A stretch of DNA of 64,000 bases from Acidiferrum sp963771295 (lineage in GTDB: Bacteria; Acidobacteriota; Terriglobia; Acidiferrales; UBA7541): NCBI GenBank assembly GCA_963771295.1, contig CAVYTB010000010.1, positions 128,038 to 192,037 on the forward strand, in the 5' to 3' direction. Below the pieces are notes generated by a model. The model saw nothing but the letters and a program-made list of their open reading frames with translations. It did not search any database and was not told where the DNA came from. Positions 51,912 to 60,082 of the stretch are shown here, one piece after another. A program made the position numbers and the translations under genes. Each line of letters opens with the position of its first letter. Within the stretch, counting starts at the first letter, position 1.

Positions 51912-53444
51912 TTAGGCGAGCCGGTTCAGACCATCTACATACGCTTTTGCGCTGGCTTCAATGATGTCGGTTGAAACACCCCGGCCAATCACCCGCCGGT
52001 TGCCGATCTCCAGTTGTACCGTGACCTCTCCCATCGCTTCGGTGCCCCCGGTTACCGCGCGAATGTCATAGCGCAAAAGTTTGGCATGCGTGTCGGTGAG
52101 TTGCGCAATCGCTTTGTATATGGCATCGACCGGCCCGTCGCCGACCGAAGCCCCTTCCTTGGTCTTGCCATTCATCGAAAGACGCACAGTTGCGGTGGGA
52201 ATCGCAGACGTGCCGCTGTAACTTTGCATGTACTCCAGCTTGAGGAGTTGCTTCACTGGAGGTAATTCGTCGTGAACCAGTGCGAGCAGGTCTTCGTCGA
52301 GCACTTCCTGTTTCTTATCCGCGACGGCAAGGAATCGTTGATACATGCTGTCAAGCTCTGGCTTGGACAGTTCATAGCCAAGTTTTTCCAGCCGTGAGCG
52401 AAGCCCTGCTCGGCCGGTACGCGCCGTCAACACCACTCGGCTCTCTGTAAATCCAACGTCCGCGGGAAGCATGATCTCGTAGGTTTGTCTGTCTTTCAGG
52501 AATCCGTCCACGTGAATGCCGGAACTGTGCGCAAATGCATTCGAGCCGATGACCGCTTTGTTCGCCGGAACCGGCATTCCAAGCATGTCGGCAACCATGC
52601 GACTGGTGCGGAAGAATTCGCGCGGTTCAATTCCGGTGCTCACTCCGTAGTAGTCGGCTCGCGTGCGAATGCCCATCACGATTTCTTCCAACGCGGCGTT
52701 GCCGGCTCTTTCTCCAATCCCGTTGATGGTACCTTCCACCTGGCGCGCGCCGTTGCGAATGCCCGCCAGGGAGTTGGCTACCGCAAGACCCAGATCGTCG
52801 TGACAGTGCACGCTGATGGTGGCCTTCGCTATGTTCGGAACGTTCTCTCGAATCCCGCGAATCAGTTCGCCGTACTGCTCGGGAACGGTGTAGCCCGTCG
52901 TGTCGGGTATGTTCACCACCGTTGCCCCCGCATCGATGACTGCTTCCAGCATCTCGAACAGGTACGCCGCGTCGGCGCGCCCCGCATCTTCGGCGTAAAA
53001 CTGAACATCGCCAACACAGTTGCGCGCGCGCTTTACGGAATCCACCGCCAGCGCCACCATCTGTGCTCTCTTAGCTTCCAGCGTCTTGCCATAGCGCTCG
53101 TCACGGAACTTGCCCATGATGTGAATATCGGAAACGCCGATACCGGTGTGAATGCGTGGGCGCGACGCCTTGGCAAGCGCCTTGCCGCAGGACTCGATGT
53201 CGGCCGCAACCGCGCGAGACAATGCGCAGATGGTTGGTCCCTTGATCTCTTCGGCAATCTTCCGTACGGCGTCAAAGTCTTCCGGAGAAGACGCCGGGAA
53301 TCCCGCCTCGATAATGTCCACCTTCAATCGGGCAAGTTGGCGCGCCAGCGTGATCTTGTCGCGACTTCCCATGCGGGTCCCCGCTGCCTGCTCGCCATCT
53401 CTTAGAGTGGTATCAAATACCGCAATCTTCGATGTGGCCTTCAT
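51912..53444 (-). CDS. leuA: 2-isopropylmalate synthase
   Basis: This 510-residue protein condenses acetyl-CoA with 2-oxoisovalerate, the first step of leucine synthesis. Catalytic TIM barrel: FDTTLRDGEQAAGTRM (metal Asp), HTGIGVSDIH, FYAEDAGR, NIPDTTGY, SVHCHDDLGLAVANSL (metal HxH), EGTINGIGERAGNAALEE. The leucine-feedback regulatory domain follows at the C-terminus (from about residue 370, with GDGPVDAIYKAI). The full length (about 510) is normal. It is a single gene here, with no leuBCD nearby. Citramalate synthase is an alternative but has a less similar active-site neighbourhood. Confidence 0.93.
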   Translation of the reverse strand: MKATSKIAVFDTTLRDGEQAAGTRMGSRDKITLARQLARLKVDIIEAGFPASSPEDFDAVRKIAEEIKGPTICALSRAVAADIESCGKALAKASRPRIHTGIGVSDIHIMGKFRDERYGKTLEAKRAQMVALAVDSVKRARNCVGDVQFYAEDAGRADAAYLFEMLEAVIDAGATVVNIPDTTGYTVPEQYGELIRGIRENVPNIAKATISVHCHDDLGLAVANSLAGIRNGARQVEGTINGIGERAGNAALEEIVMGIRTRADYYGVSTGIEPREFFRTSRMVADMLGMPVPANKAVIGSNAFAHSSGIHVDGFLKDRQTYEIMLPADVGFTESRVVLTARTGRAGLRSRLEKLGYELSKPELDSMYQRFLAVADKKQEVLDEDLLALVHDELPPVKQLLKLEYMQSYSGTSAIPTATVRLSMNGKTKEGASVGDGPVDAIYKAIAQLTDTHAKLLRYDIRAVTGGTEAMGEVTVQLEIGNRRVIGRGVSTDIIEASAKAYVDGLNRLA

Positions 53445-53578
53445 CCGTGCATCCTTAATAATGTCTTGGATTCGCTAACCGGGCAGCAGCCGAACGCCCC
53501 TAGCATACCGCAGGCCGGCGCCAGGAAATCAACGAAACGTTGGCAATACTGCGATATTCAGGGCTTTGTCGCGGTTAG

Positions 53579-53594
53579 AGTGACGAACGTCACT
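53579..53594. promoter_or_regulatory. CRP/FNR-like palindrome between leuA and the outer-membrane protein gene
   Basis: AGTGACGAACGTCACT is a perfect inverted repeat containing GTGA-N6-TCAC, the core of CRP/FNR-family sites. It lies in the divergent spacer (53445-53753), 135 bases from the leuA start and 160 bases from the start of the membrane-protein gene. No regulator gene of that family is in the window. The rest of the spacer shows no gene. Confidence 0.45.
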
Positions 53595-53753
53595 GAAACG
53601 GGTTTACCTTTGTGACCCAATATGGCACTACCTCCCTGTAGTCGCGCGGCAACGGTGCCCGCAGCAGCGGAAGCAGTCCCCGGACTGAATCAAGAACCTC
53701 GCCAGGGTTTAATGAGGCCATCCCGTTGCTTTCTAAATGGAAGTGGGGAATAT

Positions 53754-54446
53754 ATGAAATTTGCGCTGATTTGCGTACTTGCACTGTCTGTTTGTTTGCC
53801 GGCAATGGCGCAGCAAACGGATATCAACCGTTACACCATTTATACCGGATTCGATTATCTGATCAGCCCTGCTCGCAACCTGACGCAACGCGGCTTCGAC
53901 GTTGATTTCGGCGTCACCGCGAAACCGTGGCTCGGTCTGGGTGGAGATTTCAGTGCCAGTGGGAACGCTATCATCAGTGGCGGCGGGACGATCAACGGCA
54001 GCGAGACGGTCTACGCTCCGATACTGACCGCGGCCAACGCGCAGAACCCCCTGATACCGCTACCGAACATGATTACCGTACCCTTCAAATCGACCACCTA
54101 CACCTTTGCAGTGGGGCCGCAGTTTTATATCCGCAAATGGAAAAAGATCACTTTCCTGGTGCGTCCCGGCCTCGGAGGAATCCACGAGTCGGCGGACCTC
54201 ACGTTCCCACCGGGCCTCGGCGGATTGTTCGAAGTGCTCAATATTCCTCCGCCGAAACCTCATCAGTCCGATTTGACTTGGTTCATTGGCGTGGGGGGCG
54301 GCTTCGATCTCAACTTGTCCAAGCACGTAGGAGTCCGGTTTACCGCCGATTGGATTAACACGCACCTGTTCAATGATTTGCTTTCGAACCGGCAGAACTA
54401 CGCCCGGTTCACCATTGGTCCAACCTGGCGGTGGGGCCATTTGTAG
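53754..54446 (+). CDS. Outer-membrane beta-barrel protein
   Basis: This 230-residue protein has a signal peptide (MKFALICVLALSVCLPAMAQQ) and a small beta-barrel of the OmpA/OmpW-like size class: alternating strands such as YTIYTGFDYLISP, FDVDFGVTAKPWLGLGGDF, YTFAVGPQFYIRKWKKITFLVRPGLGG, GVRFTADWINTHLF, ending in FTIGPTWRWGHL. The function is unknown. ATG 53754 begins the signal peptide and follows GGGGAA; the frame is open upstream to 53622 without signal character. A CRP-like palindrome lies in its promoter region. Confidence 0.8.
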   Translation: MKFALICVLALSVCLPAMAQQTDINRYTIYTGFDYLISPARNLTQRGFDVDFGVTAKPWLGLGGDFSASGNAIISGGGTINGSETVYAPILTAANAQNPLIPLPNMITVPFKSTTYTFAVGPQFYIRKWKKITFLVRPGLGGIHESADLTFPPGLGGLFEVLNIPPPKPHQSDLTWFIGVGGGFDLNLSKHVGVRFTADWINTHLFNDLLSNRQNYARFTIGPTWRWGHL

Positions 54447-54495
54447 TAGTGCGGCAGTCAAAATTCAGCACGTGCCCGGAGACACTTTTCCAGGC

Positions 54496-56294
54496 ATGAA
54501 ACCTCGAACCATTAACGACATTTTCTTTACCATCGTGGGACACGGGCAGCCCCGCGCGATGTGGTGCGTGAAGCAAACGAATGGGTGCCCCTCAGTTCGC
54601 AAGAGCTTTACCAGAAGGTAGCTGGCGTGGCCAAGGTGCTCCGCCGCTGGGGTCTCACCAAGGGAGACCGGCTGGCCATCCTCAGTGAGAATCGTTTTGA
54701 GTGGGCGGCCGTGGACTTCGCTTCTCTGCTGCTGGGCGTCGTGGTCGTGCCCATTTACTCCACGCTCACAGCCCAGCAAACCGCTTACATTTTGCGGGAC
54801 TCCGGCGCGAAAGTTGTTGTCGTCTCCACAGAGAAGCAACTAGAAAAGGTCCTGTCCATCCGGGATCAAACAGCGTTGGGAAAAGTGGTGGTGATGGATC
54901 AAGTGAAGACCACCGATGCCACGCAGATACAGCGGCTAATGCAGGAAGGTCCTGTTGAACGCGATCCGGATTTGGACGCCTTTGCCCGCACCATCACCCC
55001 AGATGATCTGGCATCCATCATTTACACCTCGGGAACCACCGGCGACGCGAAAGGCATGCAGCTGAGCCACGGCAATTTGACGTCGAATATTCAACATTCG
55101 CTCGACGGTTTTGATGTTTATCCCGGGCAGATCAGTATTTCCTTTCTGCCGCTATCGCACGTCACCGCGCGTCATGCGGATATCGCGCTGCTGCATCGCG
55201 GAGTGACGCTGGCCTATTGCCCTTTCATCGAGCAACTGCCGCAGGCTCTGATGGAGGTGCGGCCCGCGATTTTTGTCGCTGTGCCACGCGTGTACGAGAA
55301 GATTTATGGCCAGGTGCAACAGAGAGCCAAAGGGTTTCCGAAGCGCGCAGTCTATCACTGGGCTCTCTCCGTGGGCCAGAAACACAGACCGGAGATACTT
55401 GCCGGCAAGATTCCGGCTTCCTTGCGTTGGAAACTGGCCAACAAAGTCTTGTTTTCGAAAGTGCGCGAGCGAATGGGCGGCAACGCGGAATTATTCGTCT
55501 CTGGCGGCGCGCCTCTGGGCAAAGAACTGGCGGAGTGGTTCGCGAACATCGGGATTCGCATCCACGAAGGCTATGGCTTGACGGAAACCTCTCCGGTCAT
55601 CGCGCTTAATTCGCCGGGCGCGCACAAAATCGGAACGGTCGGACGTCCCCTGGCTAATGTTGAGGTGCAGATTGCGGACGACTGGGAAATTCTGGTGCGC
55701 GGTCCCTCGATTTTCCGAGCCTATTGGAATCGCCCGGAAGAGACTCGAGACGCGTTTGTCGACGGCTGGTTCAAGACCGGAGATATTGGCCACCTGGATG
55801 ACGAAGGATTTCTGTCGGTGACAGATCGCAAGAAAGATCTGCTGAAAACCTCGGGTGGCAAATTCATCGCGCCACAACCGATCGAAAACGCACTAAAGCT
55901 GAATCAGATGATCGGCGCTTCCGTGATACTGGGAGACCGCAGAAGATTTGCTTCCGTGATTATTTCGCCGAACTTTTTGCTGTTGGAGGAGTGGGCGCGC
56001 GCCAACCAAATCGTGTTTTCTAGCAACAAAGAACTGATCGCAGAACCAAAGGTAAAAGCGCTCTACGACGGCATTGTCGGCGAGTTGAATCGTGGTCTGG
56101 CCCGGCATGAAACCTTGAAAAAGGTTTTGTTGGTGCCGGACGAATTCACCGCCGAGGATGGCACACTCACGGCAACAATGAAACTTCGGCGCAAGACCAT
56201 TGCGGAACGCTATCGCAAGCAGATCGATGACCTGTACGAGGAAACAGAAGCCTGCAATGGCGGCGGAGAGAAAACCCTGCGGCACACTGCCTAA
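54496..56294 (+). CDS. Long-chain acyl-CoA synthetase (AMP-forming), N-terminus split by an apparent frameshift
   Basis: The main frame (GTG at 54561 to 56294, 577 residues) has the acyl-adenylate core: IIYTSGTTGDAKGMQLSH (P-loop), GYGLTETSP, and WFKTGDIGHLDDEG with DRKKDLLKTSGGK and its C-terminal lysine region. It activates fatty acids to acyl-CoA for degradation or lipid synthesis. Its natural N-terminus lies in another frame: ATG 54496 reads MKPRTINDIFFTIVGHG and then PRAM, and one missing base near 54561 would join it to VREANEWVPLSSQELY. Either the gene carries a real single-base deletion, or the sequence has an error, or translation begins at GTG 54561 without the first 22 or so residues, leaving all catalytic motifs intact. 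Confidence 0.85.
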
Positions 56295-56298
56295 CGAC

Positions 56299-56772
56299 TT
56301 ACCCTACGATTCTTTTGCCTACTTCCATCGCAGCTTCTGCTTTGCGGATCGCTTTCTCGTGCAATTCCCAGCAATGAATCGCTTTCTTGCATCCTTCTCG
56401 CGCCAGGCTGGTGCTCAACTGGGGCTCCGCTTCGTCAAATGTGTCTTCCGCATCCAGCCTTGCGCGACGTGCTGCGTCGTCCGCGGCCTTGATTTTTTCC
56501 ACCAGCAGCCTGATTTCCGAGTTGGTTGTGGGCGGCGCCTCTTGGCCTTTCGGATGTCGCCGGCCGCCCTTTCCTGATAGATCGTTCAATGTCGCTTTCA
56601 GCTCATCGTTCCAACGCGCCTTGACGGTTCGCTCCAGCCGGTCCAGCGCATCGTTGGCTCGATCGGCCGTCTTTCGTACACTCGGTTTCTCAAACATCCA
56701 CTTGAAAACCGACCAATCGATCGCTTCGTTCATCAACTCCTTGGCTTCCTGAACTTCGGCCAACTTTCGCAT
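56299..56772 (-). CDS. Hypothetical protein, mostly helical
   Basis: This 157-residue protein matches no family I know. It is charged and helix-forming throughout (MRKLAEVQEAKELMNEAIDW; LEKIKAADDAARRARLDAEDTF; ELHEKAIRKAEAAMEVGKRI), with a Gly/Lys-rich hinge in the middle (GKGGRRHPKGQE) and two cysteines near the C-terminus. It has no signal peptide and no membrane segment. Its stop is four bases from the convergent acyl-CoA ligase stop. Codon use resembles that of its neighbours, so it is probably a real gene. Confidence 0.6.
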   Translation of the reverse strand: MRKLAEVQEAKELMNEAIDWSVFKWMFEKPSVRKTADRANDALDRLERTVKARWNDELKATLNDLSGKGGRRHPKGQEAPPTTNSEIRLLVEKIKAADDAARRARLDAEDTFDEAEPQLSTSLAREGCKKAIHCWELHEKAIRKAEAAMEVGKRIVG

Positions 56773-56910
56773 GCGATTACCAACTCCTCGTCAGCCGCAC
56801 AACTTACCTTCCGACCGGCTCGCCACACGCTACGCGAGTCGTTGTGCTACAACTCTGGCCCACGCTTCATCATTTATAGAACGGGTGGGCATAGTTGAAC
56901 GAGGACCATC

Positions 56911-57861
56911 TTGGCAGTAGTATCCACTGACGATTACAGATCGGTGAGGTTTACGCTGAGCCAGCCACTCGACGCGAAGAAAGCCCTGTTCTACGGCCAG
57001 TTTGTTCAGGCCGCTTACACCATGTTTAAGCACTCTCAGGGGCCGGACCCGCTCAGGCCCGAGCCTGCAGGCATTCCACCCACATACGAACTCGGGGCTT
57101 GGATTCATATGTCGGATTTCATTCTGAATCTTGAAGAACCAGTTTTCTACGGAATCGTTGCACACGCGTTACAAGATCCCGATTCGCGCATCATCGCCAT
57201 TCGCGGGACAGAGGGACCGCTGGAGTGGATTAATGACGGAGACGCTGTGCCCGTTTCTTTTCGTCAGGTCCCCGATGCCGGCCGGGTTGCCGGTGGATTC
57301 GACAGGATTTACAGCACGTTGAAAGTGGTGAAGCGCACCTTGCCAGGAACCGGTCCTCGAGCAGAGACCGCCGAGCCGGAAACCTTCAGTGGTTCTTTCG
57401 CCCAGCAACTCGAACAGTTAGCGGTTAGCAGGGAGGCAGAGCGCGGCGTGCGACTGCCCGCAGCCGAGGGGCGAACCCGGCCAAAGCGGCCAACCGTCGT
57501 GGCCGGCCATAGCTTGGGCGCGGCGCTTGCCACGCTGTTCGTGATGGAGAACAGCGCGAAAGGCAAGTTCGATATCGCGACGATCTGCACATTCGCGTCG
57601 CCGCGAGTTGGAACCGGACCGTTCGTGCAACGTTTCAATCAGTTGCCGATTGATTCCTGGAGGATTGTCAATCAAAGAGACGTTGTGCCCAAGCTTCCAC
57701 CGCACATCCCTGTCGTACTCGATTACAGCCACGTCGAAACTGCCTATCCATTCGATTCCGCTGAATTCGCCAGGAATAATTTGTTGTGCTGGCACACTAT
57801 GGAGACATACTTACACTGGCTCGACTCTAGTTCTCCACTTTTGCCAGAGTGCAGACCCTAA
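56911..57861 (+). CDS. Class 3 lipase-like alpha/beta hydrolase
   Basis: This 316-residue protein has the lipase-3 pattern: an oxyanion strand RIIAIRGTEGPLEW, the nucleophile elbow AGHSLGAALA with Ser201, then FASPRVGTGPF, the likely Asp in IVNQRDVVPKLPP and a His near the C-terminus (LLCWHTMETYLHW). No signal peptide is visible, so it is either cytoplasmic or exported by an unknown route. It begins with TTG at 56911, preceded by GAGGA; there is no ATG nearby in frame. The substrate (acylglycerol, phospholipid or polyester) is not known. Confidence 0.8.
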   Translation: MAVVSTDDYRSVRFTLSQPLDAKKALFYGQFVQAAYTMFKHSQGPDPLRPEPAGIPPTYELGAWIHMSDFILNLEEPVFYGIVAHALQDPDSRIIAIRGTEGPLEWINDGDAVPVSFRQVPDAGRVAGGFDRIYSTLKVVKRTLPGTGPRAETAEPETFSGSFAQQLEQLAVSREAERGVRLPAAEGRTRPKRPTVVAGHSLGAALATLFVMENSAKGKFDIATICTFASPRVGTGPFVQRFNQLPIDSWRIVNQRDVVPKLPPHIPVVLDYSHVETAYPFDSAEFARNNLLCWHTMETYLHWLDSSSPLLPECRP

Positions 57862-58011
57862 CCAGAAGCAAGGAACACAGTCGCGGTTAGGGGGCTAATG
57901 CAGAGAACTCTCATCGTGCTGACGGTCTATCGAGAAGCCTAAAGTCCATCAGTTCAGCTTCTTCTTTTCGGCGGCACAGTAGAGGACAAGCAGTGATTGG
58001 GAGGAACAGCG

Positions 58012-58239
58012 ATGGCACTCTGGATGGGAACGCATACCCAGAAGTTTGACATGACAGGGCAACTCCTTCTCCGATTTGCCAGCATGTTTATCGGGATTGG
58101 ATTGGGACTTCTGATAGCCCGATTTATTCCTGCTATCCCTGTTATCTTCCCTGTGCTGCTCGGTCTGGCTCTAATCTGGTTCGCACAGCATGGGGCCGCG
58201 ACGCCAGCGGAAAGTCCCGTTGAGCTTCGGACTAAGTAG
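58012..58239 (+). CDS. Small membrane protein with two transmembrane helices
   Basis: This 75-residue protein has a hydrophilic start, two hydrophobic segments (FASMFIGIGLGLLIARFI and IPVIFPVLLGLALIWFA) and a short charged tail. ATG 58012 follows GGGAGG by seven bases. No family is recognised. It lies between the lipase and the SagB-type oxidoreductase; the gap 57862-58011 holds no gene. The function is unknown. Confidence 0.6.
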   Translation: MALWMGTHTQKFDMTGQLLLRFASMFIGIGLGLLIARFIPAIPVIFPVLLGLALIWFAQHGAATPAESPVELRTK

Positions 58240-58397
58240 TTCAATTGTTGTTAAACGGGAAAAAACAGTTCAAACGAGCAGAATCAATTGCGATCCCCCA
58301 TCCCACTGATTGAGCGTTCTGAACAGTCGAAAATAAAAGCGTTGGCCCTGCTTCGGAACGAGTACCAATCGTCGGGCTTCACGGCGCGTCCATCCCG

Positions 58398-59165
58398 GTG
58401 AACAAGTTGAATGCAGACGAGACGGTTGTTCTTGGGGGCCAGCCCAACCGACTGTCGCAGGAGCAAGGAACTTACCCTCTGATCGAACGTATTCACACTG
58501 CTACGAAGCTCGGCACAGAATCCACCATCCCCGCTCTTGGCGAGCCGAAGGTATCCGGGCGCGGGGAAGTCATCCTGCCGGCTCCTGTCTCCGCAAACTA
58601 CGGTTTCGGTGACGTCGTTCGTACACGCCGTTCTGCTCTTGACTTCAAAGGCGGGAGCGAGTCGATCTCCTTACCGCAACTTGCGACTCTGCTGTCCACC
58701 ACAAGGGAGCGTCTGTTCGCCGATTTCGCTACACATCGTTACGTCCATCTTTATCTTTACGTCCATCGCGTCGAAGCCCTGGAGCCGGGCGTTTATCGCT
58801 TCTGGCCGGAGCATGCAGAGTTGGAAAGAATCAAAGCAGGGGACCAACGCTTGGTGGCGGCAGCCCTCAGTTTGCGACAAGATCTGGCCGGTAATGCATG
58901 CGTGGCATTTTCCATGATCGGCGATTTGGAAGGTGCTGCCAGCAGGTATGGAGACCGCGGCTATCGATACGTGCATTTCGAGGCGGGAGCAATTGGCCAA
59001 CGAATGTATCTCGCTACCGAGGCTCTTGGACTGGGAGCGACAGGCATCGGAGCGTTTTTTGATGAAGAAGTGAACCGATACCTGGGCCTCTCCTCTGAGC
59101 TAGGGCAAGTCGTCTACCATTTCGCAATCGGCTACCCGGTCGCCGATCCGCGCCTGGAGGCTTGA
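58398..59165 (+). CDS. SagB/ThcOx-type nitroreductase-family oxidoreductase
   Basis: This 255-residue FMN-dependent nitroreductase-fold protein has the signature VVRTRRSALDFKGG, then LPQLATLLSTT, YLYVHRVEALEPGVYRFWPEH, and a C-terminal FMN region YVHFEAGAIGQRMYLATEALGLGATGIGAFFDEEVN. SagB enzymes oxidise azolines to azoles in peptide modification, but this subfamily also occurs alone. No YcaO cyclodehydratase or precursor peptide is seen, so a stand-alone redox role is likely. The start is uncertain: GTG 58398 is used, but no ribosome-binding site precedes it and the frame is open to 58323. The next gene starts six bases after its stop. Confidence 0.8.
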   Translation: MNKLNADETVVLGGQPNRLSQEQGTYPLIERIHTATKLGTESTIPALGEPKVSGRGEVILPAPVSANYGFGDVVRTRRSALDFKGGSESISLPQLATLLSTTRERLFADFATHRYVHLYLYVHRVEALEPGVYRFWPEHAELERIKAGDQRLVAAALSLRQDLAGNACVAFSMIGDLEGAASRYGDRGYRYVHFEAGAIGQRMYLATEALGLGATGIGAFFDEEVNRYLGLSSELGQVVYHFAIGYPVADPRLEA

Positions 59166-59171
59166 AAACAT

Positions 59172-59462
59172 ATGGTCGGCATCCTGGTACACGGAAACAA
59201 CCACTTTATCCTGTCCGGACCGTTACCGGACGAGGCAGCCGCCCTGGCGCTTGTGAGGCATTGGTCAATCGTCCAAATTGGCGAGGCGAAGTCGTCGTCT
59301 TTCGGGCAGTGGCAGATTAGGTCGAAAGAGTTTCGAGAGAACCTGGAATGGGCAATCATTGTCCCGGGCGATCGTGAAACCTCTCCAGGAGTCGACCAAT
59401 TACTTGAAGAACTCTCAGCTCGCGGGGTAACCATCAGGAGATTGTGTCGCGGCTGCTGGTAA
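59172..59462 (+). CDS. Hypothetical small protein co-transcribed with the SagB-type gene
   Basis: This 96-residue soluble protein has an N-terminal MVGILVHGNNHFILSGPLPD, a central EAKSSSFGQWQIRSKEFRENLEW and a C-terminal RRLCRGCW with two cysteines. No known family. It starts six bases after the SagB-type stop, so the two form one transcript and may work together. No signal peptide, membrane segment or repeated core-peptide pattern is present, so it does not look like a ribosomal-peptide precursor. Confidence 0.6.
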   Translation: MVGILVHGNNHFILSGPLPDEAAALALVRHWSIVQIGEAKSSSFGQWQIRSKEFRENLEWAIIVPGDRETSPGVDQLLEELSARGVTIRRLCRGCW

Positions 59463-59897
59463 GAAAGAACAGCGTCCCTCAATCAACAGCGCGTAGAGAC
59501 TCTTACCATAAACGCTAGTGATTTACCGGATGCGCGTTCTCGCTCAGCAGTGAGCGGGAGGGCGGAGTTCCGCGCGCGTCCGGTAAAGCCGTTTGGAGGT
59601 GGCCGCTCGTGGGTGCGGCGGACGCGGGCCTATGCAAATTCAATTGTGGGGAGAGGCGATTTTGGGGTGTGCCACGACTGCGCTGCGGAGCATGAGCTGT
59701 CACACCGCGGACGCAGAAAGCGGTTACGGTGAAACCGTGTTGTGAAAACTGTCGTTGATGAGGTTGAAAGAAAGAATTTGTTTTCTGACGAGGCGAACAG
59801 GGGCGTAGCGCGCAGAAGCGTGCGGAGTGTTGGAGTTGGAGAGAGTAATTTCCTGGCGTTCCCTGATTCAGCGAGGTAGTACCTTTCTGTTTCCTGG
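59463..59897. other. Gap without a convincing gene
   Basis: Several long frames cross this stretch on both strands, but all are rich in Arg, Ser and Pro with no ribosome-binding site and no recognisable motif. No hairpin with T-run follows the gene at 59172-59462. It may be the remains of decayed sequence, like the truncated peptidase beyond it. Confidence 0.4.
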
Positions 59898-60071
59898 TCA
59901 ACCCAGCTGATATTGAGTTTGAGGGGGGGGCAGATTGTGCGCGTGGTGCTCGCTCTCCCGGCAATCCCGGTGCCTATCATCCCCGTCCTGTTGGGAGCGT
60001 GCCCCAATCGCCAAAATGAGCGCAAAAACTAGAATCGAAAACAGAGATACCGCCCAGCTTTTCGATTTCAT
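59898..60071 (-). CDS. Possible small exported peptide
   Basis: A 57-codon ORF starts at ATG 60071 with AAGGGGG six bases upstream. It encodes a convincing signal peptide (MKSKSWAVSLFSILVFALIL, ending AIGARSQQ) and a short hydrophilic, His-rich tail. It could be a real small secreted protein or the 5' end of a decayed gene. It abuts the point where the divergent M28 peptidase loses its N-terminus. Confidence 0.35.
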   Translation of the reverse strand: MKSKSWAVSLFSILVFALILAIGARSQQDGDDRHRDCRESEHHAHNLPPPQTQYQLG

Positions 60072-60082
60072 GGTGGGCCCCC

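Noticed and set aside
58286..58400. A short ORF before the SagB-type gene
   Set aside because: About 37 codons, TTG start, no ribosome-binding site or recognisable motif; insufficient support.
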